Assembly (NCBI GenBank): GCA_034435435.1 | Contig: DAOTXN010000014.1 | Location: 1 to 30,619 of the forward strand | DNA: 30,619 nt | DNA from: DAOTXN01 sp034435435 | Lineage (GTDB): Bacteria > Chloroflexota > Anaerolineae > S140-20 | Reading direction: 5' to 3' | Shown: positions 24,739 to 30,619 of the stretch, one piece after another | How the letters are laid out: the number at the start of each line of letters is the position of its first letter | Numbering within the stretch: position 1 is the stretch's first letter | Notes under the pieces: generated by a model | Databases searched by the model: none | Told to the model about the DNA's origin: nothing | Seen by the model: the letters and a program-made list of their open reading frames with translations, nothing else | Made by a program: the position numbers and the translations under genes

Positions 24739-25550
24739 TCGGGACATTGCGCCGACAGGTCTCGGTCTATGGGGCGATGGCAGCCATGATGCCCAAGCTG
24801 TTCCTGGCCTACCGGGCCTGGGTATGGATGCAGCTCATCGTCCAGATCATCGCGCTGTTCATCTTTGTGTCGTTCTGGCGGGCCGTATACGCCGGGCAGT
24901 CCACACTGGGCGGGCTGGCGCTGAACCAAACCTTGAGCTATATCATCCTGGCGCAGATTTTTCTGCCCACGGTGCACTCGCCGGGCATCATTTTCTATTT
25001 TGGCTCGCTGATGCGCGAGGGGCAAATGGGGATCGAGCTACTGCGCCCGCTGGACTTTCAGCTCGCGGCATACGTGCGCAACGTCGCCGAGGTGCTGCTC
25101 AGTCTGGCGATGCAGCTCCCGCTGGCGCTGGTGGCCTGGCTGATGTTTCGTTTCGAGCTGCCGACCGACCCGTGGGTGTGGCTGGCCTTTTTGCTGACGT
25201 TGGGCCTGGGCAACGCGCTGCTGTTCTGTTTCGAGTGGATCATTGGCTGCGTCTCTTTTTACAGCACCGAAACCTGGGGCTTGGGCGTGTTGCGCTTTGG
25301 CGTGGCAACGTTCTTTAGCGGCTCGCTCGTGCCGCTGGCGATGATGCCAGACTGGCTGCAAAAAGTGACCGTGGCGTTACCCTTTGCCCAGGCGCTATAC
25401 GTGCCGGTGTCGCTGCTGGGCGGCATTGCGCCCCTGTCCGACGTGCCGCGCATCGTGGCGGTGCAGTTATCCTACTTGCTTGGGCTGGCGCTGCTCTCGC
25501 GGGTGGTCTTTCGTGTGGCCGTTCGCAAAGTCACGGTGCAGGGTGGATAA
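24735..25550 (+). CDS. ABC-2 type permease subunit (DUF990-like)
   Basis: This 271-residue membrane protein has six predicted helices, a cytoplasmic N-terminus (RRQVSVYGAMAAMMPKLFLAYRAW) and the segment GSLVPLAMMPDWLQKVTVALPFAQALYVP, typical of ABC2_membrane_6/DUF990 permeases. A strong site GGAGGCGGAGGA precedes the ATG, which overlaps the ATPase stop by 4 nt. It forms a heterodimeric channel with the next permease. Confidence 0.85.
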   Translation: MIGTLRRQVSVYGAMAAMMPKLFLAYRAWVWMQLIVQIIALFIFVSFWRAVYAGQSTLGGLALNQTLSYIILAQIFLPTVHSPGIIFYFGSLMREGQMGIELLRPLDFQLAAYVRNVAEVLLSLAMQLPLALVAWLMFRFELPTDPWVWLAFLLTLGLGNALLFCFEWIIGCVSFYSTETWGLGVLRFGVATFFSGSLVPLAMMPDWLQKVTVALPFAQALYVPVSLLGGIAPLSDVPRIVAVQLSYLLGLALLSRVVFRVAVRKVTVQGG

Positions 25551-25556
25551 TCTTCA

Positions 25557-25625
25557 ACCGCAGAGACGCGGAGAACGCAGAGAGATTGGCTATCACCTTC
25601 TCCGCGTTCTCAGCGCCTCAGCGGT
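25557..25625. repeat. 69-nt palindromic hairpin between permease genes
   Basis: The left arm starts ACCGCAGAGACGCGGAGAAC and the right arm is its near-perfect complement, ending in CTCAGCGGT. The loop is about 12 nt. The arms are built from repeated (G)CxGAG units. It fills almost the whole 84-nt gap inside an operon, and no T-run follows, so it is more likely an interspersed palindrome that may affect mRNA stability than a terminator. This type of GCAGAGACGCNGAG palindrome is common in environmental bacterial genomes (from memory). Confidence 0.75.
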
Positions 25626-25634
25626 GAAAACGAG

Positions 25635-26426
25635 ATGAAACGTTACGCGAGTCTTTACTGGCTGTTCCTGCGCCAGCGCTTCAAAATCCTGCTGGAGTAC
25701 CGGGTCAATTTTCTCATCGGCGCGGCATCCACCGTGTTCATGCAGGCCGCCAACATCCTGGCGATCTGGGTGGTGATGCGCCAGATCCCTAGCCTGGACG
25801 ACTGGACGCTGGCCGAGATCTGGCTGGTGTATGGGCTGATCACCCTCGCCAAATCGATCAACCACATGTTTGCCGACAATCTGTGGACGCTGGGCCAAAG
25901 CTATGTGCGCACGGGCCAGTTCGACCGCTTTCTGGTGCGACCCATCGATCCCTTGTTCCACCTGCTGGCCGACCGCTTTTGCCATGACGGCATTGGGAAC
26001 TTTGCGGTGGGCATCGTTTTGGTCGCTTCGGCAGCGACTCAGTTGGACCTGGTCTGGACGCCGCTCAAAATCGGCTATCTGGTCGTGGCCGTGCTCAGCG
26101 GCGGGCTGATTTTTATCGCTTTGAATCTCATCGCCGGCGTGTCGGCTTTTTGGGTGATGGACTCGGTGCCGGTCATCCGGGTGGTGTTCGAGACCCACGA
26201 GTTCACCAAGTACCCGCTGACCATCTATCCCAGGGCCATCAGTTTTTTGCTCACCGCCCTTATTCCCTACGGATTGGCCTCGTTCTACCCGGCCGGTTAC
26301 ATCTTGGGGCGGGATGTGCCGCGTCTGCTGGCCTGGGCCGGGCCGGTCGCAGCAGCGCTACTACTGTTCGTCGGCTATCGCTTCTGGCTGTTCGGCCTGC
26401 GGCATTACAGCAGCACCGGCACGTGA
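25635..26426 (+). CDS. ABC-2 type permease subunit (DUF990-like), second
   Basis: This 263-residue membrane protein has six predicted helices. Features include the N-terminal YRVNFLIGAASTVFMQAANI segment, GQFDRFLVRPIDPLF, and the final KYPLTIYPRAISFLLTALIPYGLASFYP segment, which is characteristic of DUF990-family permeases. It pairs with the permease encoded upstream and the ATPase to form an exporter. The start follows the palindromic hairpin with only a weak site (GAAAACGAG). The hairpin may tune its translation. Confidence 0.85.
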   Translation: MKRYASLYWLFLRQRFKILLEYRVNFLIGAASTVFMQAANILAIWVVMRQIPSLDDWTLAEIWLVYGLITLAKSINHMFADNLWTLGQSYVRTGQFDRFLVRPIDPLFHLLADRFCHDGIGNFAVGIVLVASAATQLDLVWTPLKIGYLVVAVLSGGLIFIALNLIAGVSAFWVMDSVPVIRVVFETHEFTKYPLTIYPRAISFLLTALIPYGLASFYPAGYILGRDVPRLLAWAGPVAAALLLFVGYRFWLFGLRHYSSTGT

Positions 26427-26464
26427 AAGTACGTGCGACGCACCTGAATTTTAAGGTTCGGGTA

Positions 26465-26494
26465 TTGACACACCTCCCCAAGATGTTTTATAAT
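26465..26494 (+). promoter_or_regulatory. Consensus sigma-70 promoter of the lacI-led operon
   Basis: TTGACA (26465-26470) and TATAAT (26489-26494) are both exact consensus, separated by 18 nt. The start would fall near 26501, inside the palindromic operator. So strong a promoter would need tight repression. Confidence 0.88.
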
Positions 26495-26498
26495 GTTC

Positions 26499-26514
26499 TT
26501 GCACACGTGTGCAA
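26499..26514. promoter_or_regulatory. LacI-type operator O1 over the transcription start
   Basis: TTGCACACGTGTGCAA is a perfect 16-bp palindrome with a central CG, the classic form of LacI/PurR-family operators. It covers the predicted +1 position of the promoter just upstream, so bound repressor would block initiation. The neighbouring LacI-family gene is the natural regulator. Confidence 0.85.
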
Positions 26515-26518
26515 AAAT

Positions 26519-26536
26519 GCCCGGAACGGGCTTTTT
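26519..26536 (+). terminator. Terminator-like hairpin in the lacI leader
   Basis: GCCCG-GAA-CGGGC is followed by TTTTT and preceded by AAAAAT, so A-U pairs can lengthen the stem. It lies between the two operators, downstream of the predicted transcription start and 58 nt before the lacI ATG. It looks like an intrinsic terminator or attenuator. The stem is short (5 GC pairs). Confidence 0.5.
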
Positions 26537-26548
26537 GAATCAACGGGG

Positions 26549-26566
26549 ATGCACACGTTTGCAAAT
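26549..26566. promoter_or_regulatory. LacI-type operator O2 in the leader
   Basis: ATGCACACGTTTGCAAAT is a near copy of the upstream operator (TGCACACGTxTGCA shared). The centres are about 50 bp apart, near five helical turns, which would allow two dimers to interact. It lies 27 nt before the lacI start codon and could act as a roadblock or auxiliary site. Confidence 0.75.
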
Positions 26567-26593
26567 GGCTCTTGAGAATCCAAAGGCCGCCAA

Positions 26594-27619
26594 ATGACTG
26601 CTGTGTCTATCAAAGACATCGCCAGGGCCGCCGGGGTCTCCCACTCGACCGTTTCACGCGCTCTCAGCAACAGTCCACTCGTCAAGCCGGAGACCAAAGC
26701 GCGTATCCAGCGTCTGGCCCGTGAGATGGGCTATTCGCCCGACGCTCGCGCCCGCAGTCTGGTGATGGGACAAACCCGCACGGTGGGGGTGGTCGTGACG
26801 ACCATTTCCGATCCATTTGCGGCTCAGGTGGTGCAAGGCATCGAAAACACTGCCCACGAGCATGGTTACACGGTTCTCTTGTGCAGCTCGAATGCCGATC
26901 CGGAGCGAGAAATGACGGCGGTGGAGACCCTGCGCTCCAAGCGCGTAGACGCGGTCATCGTCACCTCTTCCCGCGTGGGCGCGCTGTACCAGGAGCATCT
27001 GGAACGCATCGGCGTGCCTATCGTGCTCATCAACAACCATAGTGAATACGGTGGACGTTACACCTACAGCATCAGCGTGGACAATCAGCACGGCGGCTAC
27101 CTGGCAACTCGTCATTTGATTCGACTCGGGCACCGCCGCATTGCTTATGTGTCTCGCCCCGCCGATCACCGGTCCAATCTCGACCGGCAAGCGGGTTATG
27201 GTCAGGCGCTGGTCGAGGCAGGCATCCCGCTCGACCTGGCCCTGGTTGTAACTGGCAACGGGCGCGTGGACGGTGGGGAACAGGCGCTGCCCCAATTGAT
27301 GGCGTTGCAAGACGTTCCCACGGCCGTCTTTTGCTATAATGACTTGACAGCGATTGGCATGTTGCGAGCGGCGCAGGCAGTCGGCCTGGCGATCCCCCAA
27401 GACCTAGCCGTGGTTGGTTTTGATGACATATCATGGGCTTCCTACGTGTGTCCGCCGTTAACCACCATCGCACAGCCCAAAACCGAAATGGGGCAGCAAG
27501 CCATGCAGATGGCTCTCAGCCTGATAAAAGACCAAACCCCGCCCGATCAATTCACCAACATTATTCTTCAAGGACAACTCGTCGTGCGCGACTCGTCCAG
27601 ATTAGAGATTAGAAATTAG
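26594..27619 (+). CDS. LacI-family transcriptional repressor
   Basis: The N-terminal LacI helix-turn-helix and hinge are clear: VSIKDIARAAGVSHSTVSRALSN (4-26), then ARIQRLAREMGYSPDARARSL with the minor-groove-binding hinge. The rest is a periplasmic-binding-protein-like ligand domain (VGVVVTTISDPF, VDAVIVTSSRV, GHRRIAYV, CYNDLTAIGMLRAA, VVGFDDISWASY, PPLTTIAQPK). It should repress its own operon through the two palindromes upstream and be released by a sugar or polyol ligand related to the transporter encoded downstream. The start is ATG 26594, with a weak site (CAAAGGCCGC). The gene order lacI-dehydrogenase-permease-binding protein suggests a local regulator. Confidence 0.93.
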   Translation: MTAVSIKDIARAAGVSHSTVSRALSNSPLVKPETKARIQRLAREMGYSPDARARSLVMGQTRTVGVVVTTISDPFAAQVVQGIENTAHEHGYTVLLCSSNADPEREMTAVETLRSKRVDAVIVTSSRVGALYQEHLERIGVPIVLINNHSEYGGRYTYSISVDNQHGGYLATRHLIRLGHRRIAYVSRPADHRSNLDRQAGYGQALVEAGIPLDLALVVTGNGRVDGGEQALPQLMALQDVPTAVFCYNDLTAIGMLRAAQAVGLAIPQDLAVVGFDDISWASYVCPPLTTIAQPKTEMGQQAMQMALSLIKDQTPPDQFTNIILQGQLVVRDSSRLEIRN

Positions 27620-27655
27620 AGATTAGATGTGACGCGTTGTCTAATTTCTAATTTC
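27612..27655. repeat. AT-rich hairpin overlapping the lacI stop codon
   Basis: GAAATTAGAGATTAGA (27612-27627) and TCTAATTTCTAATTTC (27640-27655) pair over 16 bp with one G-U and a 12-nt loop. The sequence is built of ATTAGA units and is strikingly AT-rich for this genome. It encodes the last residues (RN) and stop of the repressor, so it has shaped the C-terminus. A related string AAATTAGAAATGAGA occurs at 28830-28844 at the next gene junction. The right arm is followed by TCATTTTCTT. It could attenuate transcription or protect mRNA. Confidence 0.65.
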
Positions 27656-27678
27656 TCATTTTCTTGAGGAGGTTAAAA

Positions 27679-28836
27679 ATGAAAGGTCTAGTGCTAGACG
27701 CGAAATGGGAACCCAAGCCGAGCTACACGGTATCGAACTGGGAGAAAACCACCGGCAAGGCCATCACCGGCAATAGCATCTGGCGCCATCCCAAACTAGG
27801 GGTGCGCGACTGGCCCGACCCGCAGATCGGTCCGCAGGATGTCCTGTTGGAAGTCAAGGCCTGTGGGGTGTGCGGCTCGGATATGCACTTTTACGAGACC
27901 GACCAGCAAGGGTACATCCTCTACCCCGGTCTGACCAAGTTCCCCACCATCCTGGGACACGAATTTTCGGGCAAGGTGGTCGAAGTGGGCAAGGCGGTCA
28001 CACTGCTCAAGCCGGGAGATATGGTCACGGTCGAGGAGATGATCTGGTGCGGGCGCTGCATCCCCTGCCGCAACGGCTTTCCCAACCACTGCACCAACCT
28101 GGAAGAGATCGGTTTTACTATCCCCGGCGCGTTCGCCAATTACATCGCGGTGGACGAAAAGTTCTGCTGGAAAATCGACGCCATCGCCGAGCGTTTTGGC
28201 AGCGAGGAAAAGGCCTACGAGGTGGGTGCGCTCACCGAGCCGAGCTGTGTCTCGTACAACGCCATGTTTTCGCGGGCGGGTGGTTTCAAGCCAGGGCATT
28301 ACGTCAGCGTGTTCGGAGCCGGCCCCATCGGCCTGGCAGCTATCGGCCTGGCCAAGGCGGCCGGCGCGGGCATTATCGCCGCGTTCGAAGTGTCGCCGCA
28401 GCGCCGCGAGTTGGCCAAAAAGGTCGGCGCGGATTACGCATACGACCCGCGTGAGGTTCAAGCCAGCCAGGTGTTGCTAGAGCTGAGCAAGGGAGAGGGG
28501 TTCAATTTTCAGGTCGAGGCAGCCGGTGTGCCCGAACTGGTCATCCCAGAGATGGAAAAAGCTCTGGCCATCAACGGCAAGATCGTGCAAATCGGACGCG
28601 CCGCCCAGCGCGTGCCAATGTATCTGGAGACCTTTCAGGTGCGCCGCTCGCAGTTCTTTGGTGCACAGGGCCACTCGGGCGACGAAAACTTTCCGAACGT
28701 GATCCGCTTGGTAGCCGCCGGGCGATTGGACCTCAGCCCGATCATCACCGCCCGCTACGACCTGGCCGATACCGTGGACGCCATCGCCAAATCTACCCAG
28801 CGGGCAGATGGGAAAATTATGGTGAAACCAAATTAG
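27679..28836 (+). CDS. Zinc-dependent medium-chain dehydrogenase, scyllo-inosose 3-dehydrogenase-like
   Basis: The 385-residue zinc alcohol dehydrogenase-family protein starts at ATG 27679, with GAGGAGG 6 nt upstream. The catalytic zinc set is CGSD (C65) and GHE (H94, E95). Structural-zinc cysteines are C124, C127, C130 and C138 (WCGRCIPC...HC). The nucleotide-binding motif is GAGPIG (213-218). The longer-than-usual N-terminus (KWEPKPSYTVSNWEKTTGKA) and the ETDQQGYILYPGLTKFP insert resemble, from memory, the Thermotoga-type scyllo-inosose 3-dehydrogenase of myo-inositol catabolism. The substrate could instead be another polyol or sugar acid. Adjacency to LacI and ribose-type transporter genes supports a catabolic role for the imported compound. 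NAD(P) preference is not determined. Confidence 0.82.
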   Translation: MKGLVLDAKWEPKPSYTVSNWEKTTGKAITGNSIWRHPKLGVRDWPDPQIGPQDVLLEVKACGVCGSDMHFYETDQQGYILYPGLTKFPTILGHEFSGKVVEVGKAVTLLKPGDMVTVEEMIWCGRCIPCRNGFPNHCTNLEEIGFTIPGAFANYIAVDEKFCWKIDAIAERFGSEEKAYEVGALTEPSCVSYNAMFSRAGGFKPGHYVSVFGAGPIGLAAIGLAKAAGAGIIAAFEVSPQRRELAKKVGADYAYDPREVQASQVLLELSKGEGFNFQVEAAGVPELVIPEMEKALAINGKIVQIGRAAQRVPMYLETFQVRRSQFFGAQGHSGDENFPNVIRLVAAGRLDLSPIITARYDLADTVDAIAKSTQRADGKIMVKPN

Positions 28837-28838
28837 AA

Positions 28839-29840
28839 ATGAGAGAACTGACCGCTCCCCTGAACCGATTCCGTTTTACACTGGCCCAATCTCCCGAAGC
28901 GATTACACTGATCAGCTTTGCGGTCATCTTTGCCTTCTTTGTCGCGGTCGCCGACAACTTTTTGACCATGGTGGCCCTCTCGAACATTCTCTCCTTTGCC
29001 AGCATTCTGGGCATCATCGTCATCGGCGTGGCCGTGCTGATGATCGCCGGCGAGTTCGACCTCTCGGTGGGGTCCACGTTTGCGGTGGCCAGTTTCGTGT
29101 TCGCGCTGACCATGAACGAGGGCCTGCCGCCCTTTTGGGCGATGCTGCTGGCATTGTTTCTCAGCGCGCTGCTGGGCGCGATCAATGGACTGATCGTGAT
29201 CTGGACGGGTATTCCGTCGTTTATCACGACGCTGGGGACCATGCTGGCCTACCGGGGCATTGCCCGGGCCATCGGCGGCGGCGACTTTGCCAAATACACC
29301 GAGACCCGCCCAATGTTGTTCAATATCCTGAACGGCGCTCTCGATTTCATCAACAAGTTGTTCACCCCGGTAGCCAACTTGCGCCTGTCTATCATGTGGT
29401 TCTTGCTCATCGCCGTCGTCATGGTCTTTGTGCTGCGGCGTACACGCTTTGGCAACTGGGTTTATGCCACCGGCGGCAACCCCGGAGCGGCGCTGGCGCA
29501 GGGCGTGCCGGTCAGACGAGTCAAACTGATCGCTTTTACGTTGGTTGGATTGCTCACCGGCCTGGCCAGCCTGATGCAATTCGCCCATCGCACCAGCGTG
29601 GACCCGCTACGCGGCGAAGGCTGGGAGCTGATAGCTGTGGCGGCTTGCGTCATCGGCGGCGTCAGGCTCACCGGCGGGGTGGGCACTATTATCGGCGCGT
29701 GCCTGGGTATCCTGATTTTGCAAACGCTGGAGCAAGGACTGGTGTTAATGGGCATCTCGGTGCAGATCTTTCGGGCCGTGGCCGGTCTGATTTTGATGCT
29801 GTCGGTGATCATCAACACCTATCTCGGCCAATCCGAATAA
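28839..29840 (+). CDS. Ribose-type (RbsC family) ABC transporter permease
   Basis: The 333-residue protein has about nine or ten helices and the signature stretch VLMIAGEFDLSVGSTFAVASF (about 66-86), where GxxDLSVGS is diagnostic of RbsC/XylH-type permeases of class-2 sugar importers. A second conserved region is IPSFITTLGTMLAYRGIA, and a third ATGGNPGAALAQGVPVRRVK, which contacts the ATPase. Its ATG begins 2 nt after the dehydrogenase stop, so translation is probably coupled. It should import a pentose, inositol or similar compound together with the binding lipoprotein downstream and an ATPase that must lie beyond the right edge or elsewhere. Confidence 0.92.
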   Translation: MRELTAPLNRFRFTLAQSPEAITLISFAVIFAFFVAVADNFLTMVALSNILSFASILGIIVIGVAVLMIAGEFDLSVGSTFAVASFVFALTMNEGLPPFWAMLLALFLSALLGAINGLIVIWTGIPSFITTLGTMLAYRGIARAIGGGDFAKYTETRPMLFNILNGALDFINKLFTPVANLRLSIMWFLLIAVVMVFVLRRTRFGNWVYATGGNPGAALAQGVPVRRVKLIAFTLVGLLTGLASLMQFAHRTSVDPLRGEGWELIAVAACVIGGVRLTGGVGTIIGACLGILILQTLEQGLVLMGISVQIFRAVAGLILMLSVIINTYLGQSE

Positions 29841-29849
29841 CTAGTTTCT

Positions 29850-29950
29850 GGTGCAAAACAGGGCGGAGGCCCCGCTTCCCTTCGGCAGGGCTCAGGGCAG
29901 GCAGCGGGGGTTTCCCGGCTAAAGCCGGGCCTCCGGCGACGTTTTGCACC
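29850..29950 (+). repeat. 101-nt palindrome-ended repeat element, copy 2
   Basis: The ends GGTGCAAAAC and GTTTTGCACC are perfect inverted repeats. Inside is a perfect CCCGGC-TAAA-GCCGGG hairpin. It differs from copy 1 (20445-20545) at seven positions, and those changes make this copy the more symmetrical one. It lies between the permease and binding-protein genes of one operon, starting 10 nt after the permease stop. In RNA it would form a long hairpin. The remaining gap to 30102 shows no gene. Confidence 0.82.
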
Positions 29951-30102
29951 GGGCTACGTTGACACGCCTGGCCTACCATGAAGGAGGTGGTCCATTCGAA
30001 AAGAGCCAAGGGGATTTTAATAAGGGGCCACAGCTCGACTCCCATAAACGCGGGGCGAGCGGGTGGTCAAGACAACTGCTCACGATTCAAGGAGGATGAA
30101 AA

Positions 30103-30619
30103 GTGAAAACCTTACGTATTCTGATGCTATTGGTCATGGTGGGCACTCTGGCCCTCACCGCCTGCGAGAAAAAAGTCGAAGTCACCAAGGTCGTCAAGGA
30201 GACGGTGGTCGAAAAAGAGACCGTCGTCGAAAAAGAAACTGTGGTCGAGACCGTGGTCGAGACCGTGGTCGAAACCGTGGTCGAAACCGTGGTTGAAACT
30301 GTGGTCGAGAAGGAAACCGTCATCCAGGAAGTGCCTGTTGAGGTCGTGGTGCGCGAAACCGGCCCCGACTCGGTGCTGGACCTCATCTTTGTGCAGCACG
30401 CCCTGTGCGCCTGGGACTCGTTCTGGTGCACGGTCGAGGCTGGCATCCGCCAGGCCGCCGACGACATGAACGTGAACGCCACCATTCTCGGTCCCGACTC
30501 GTTCGACCTGGAGCGAGTGGCCGAATTGATCGACCAGGCGGTGGCGGCGCAACCCGACGGCATTGCGCTGACTGTAACCGACGCCGACCTGTTCCGCGAG
30601 CCGATCCAGAGCGCGCTCG
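30103..30619 (+). CDS. Periplasmic-binding lipoprotein of a sugar-type ABC importer (partial)
   Basis: The gene starts at GTG 30103, with AAGGAGG 7 nt upstream, and runs off the right edge after 172 codons. It has a lipoprotein signal with lipobox LTAC (Cys at about 21), then a charged low-complexity spacer of VVE/KET units (about 27-75). A type-1 periplasmic-binding fold begins VLDLIFVQHALCAWDSFWCTVEAGIRQAADDMNVNATILGPDSFD, with AELIDQAVAAQPDGIALTVTD typical of RbsB/inositol-binding proteins. The permease encoded upstream is its natural partner. The spacer would hold the binding domain away from the membrane anchor. Confidence 0.9.
   Translation, partial: MKTLRILMLLVMVGTLALTACEKKVEVTKVVKETVVEKETVVEKETVVETVVETVVETVVETVVETVVEKETVIQEVPVEVVVRETGPDSVLDLIFVQHALCAWDSFWCTVEAGIRQAADDMNVNATILGPDSFDLERVAELIDQAVAAQPDGIALTVTDADLFREPIQSAL
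30241..30300 (+). repeat. 12-bp tandem repeat encoding VVET
   Basis: Five consecutive copies of GTGGT(C/T)GA(A/G)AC(C/T) lie in frame inside the lipoprotein gene, each adding Val-Val-Glu-Thr. A sixth diverged unit follows (GTGGTCGAGAAG). Copies differ only at synonymous positions. Such a tract can gain or lose units by slippage without shifting the frame, changing spacer length. Confidence 0.85.

Noticed and set aside
28833..29588. 251-codon minus-strand open frame opposite the ribose-type permease
   Set aside because: The translation is rich in His, Gln and Asp with no domain, and lies wholly within a well-supported permease gene.
29979..30110. Short open frame starting MKEVVHSKRAKG before the binding lipoprotein
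   Set aside because: It has no ribosome site of its own, runs into the start of the lipoprotein gene and shows no recognisable features.
30087..30563. Minus-strand open frames with Thr/Ser-Val or FDHG repeats
   Set aside because: They are the reverse reading of the VVET tandem repeat in the binding lipoprotein gene.

Overview
The window reads as GC-rich bacterial chromosome, most likely from the Chloroflexota (Anaerolineae-like). This assignment is an inference. It rests on an LPLVLRN-type motif in a secreted subtilase, a large ATPase-TPR-LuxR regulator, several lipoprotein solute-binding proteins with low-complexity linkers, and a CcsA/ResB-like pair. No rRNA or other phylogenetic marker gene is present.

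Layout. (1) 1-7992, minus strand: an accessory operon read right to left. It encodes a membrane-anchored thioredoxin-fold protein (7148-7705), a secreted 8-cysteine peptide (6770-7045), two lipoproteins each carrying two family-1 solute-binding domains (4054-6594 and 1331-3931), a small Cys/His-rich exported peptide (1048-1296), and a third solute-binding lipoprotein (38-1018) cut short by an insertion sequence that runs off the left edge. No permease or ATPase accompanies these five binding domains. The operon promoter (7810-7839) is preceded by seven G-rich direct repeats spaced 21-23 bp apart (7845-7984). The adjacent gene (7993-10779) encodes a MalT-like STAND/LuxR regulator. This is the best candidate here for an undescribed system.
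(2) 11029-11768: a DUF433/DUF5615 toxin-antitoxin-like pair. (3) 12116-17380: an ABC-2 exporter operon whose first gene has lost its 5' part to a 1.27-kb DDE insertion sequence. The same element abuts and extends the end of a uridine kinase gene. (4) 17405-19535: a CcsA-like and a ResB-like membrane protein. (5) 19628-20371: a uracil-DNA glycosylase-like gene downstream of tRNA-Thr(CGT).
(6) 20593-23665: a secreted subtilisin-like protease with fibronectin-III-like repeats, with its own promoter and terminator. (7) 23737-26426: a three-gene ABC exporter (ATPase and two ABC-2 permeases). (8) 26465-30619: a LacI-controlled carbohydrate or polyol operon of lacI, a zinc dehydrogenase resembling scyllo-inosose 3-dehydrogenase, a ribose-type permease and a periplasmic binding lipoprotein running off the right edge. 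A consensus promoter overlapped by a perfect palindromic operator sits in front of lacI.

Dispersed repeats include two 101-nt palindrome-ended elements that are 93% identical (20445-20545 and 29850-29950), an IS terminal repeat pair, a 69-nt palindromic hairpin between permease genes, and an AT-rich hairpin over the lacI stop codon. The stretches without genes longer than about 200 bp (7706-7992, 10780-11028, 11769-12115, 20372-20740, 29841-30102) are described under the regulatory and repeat entries.
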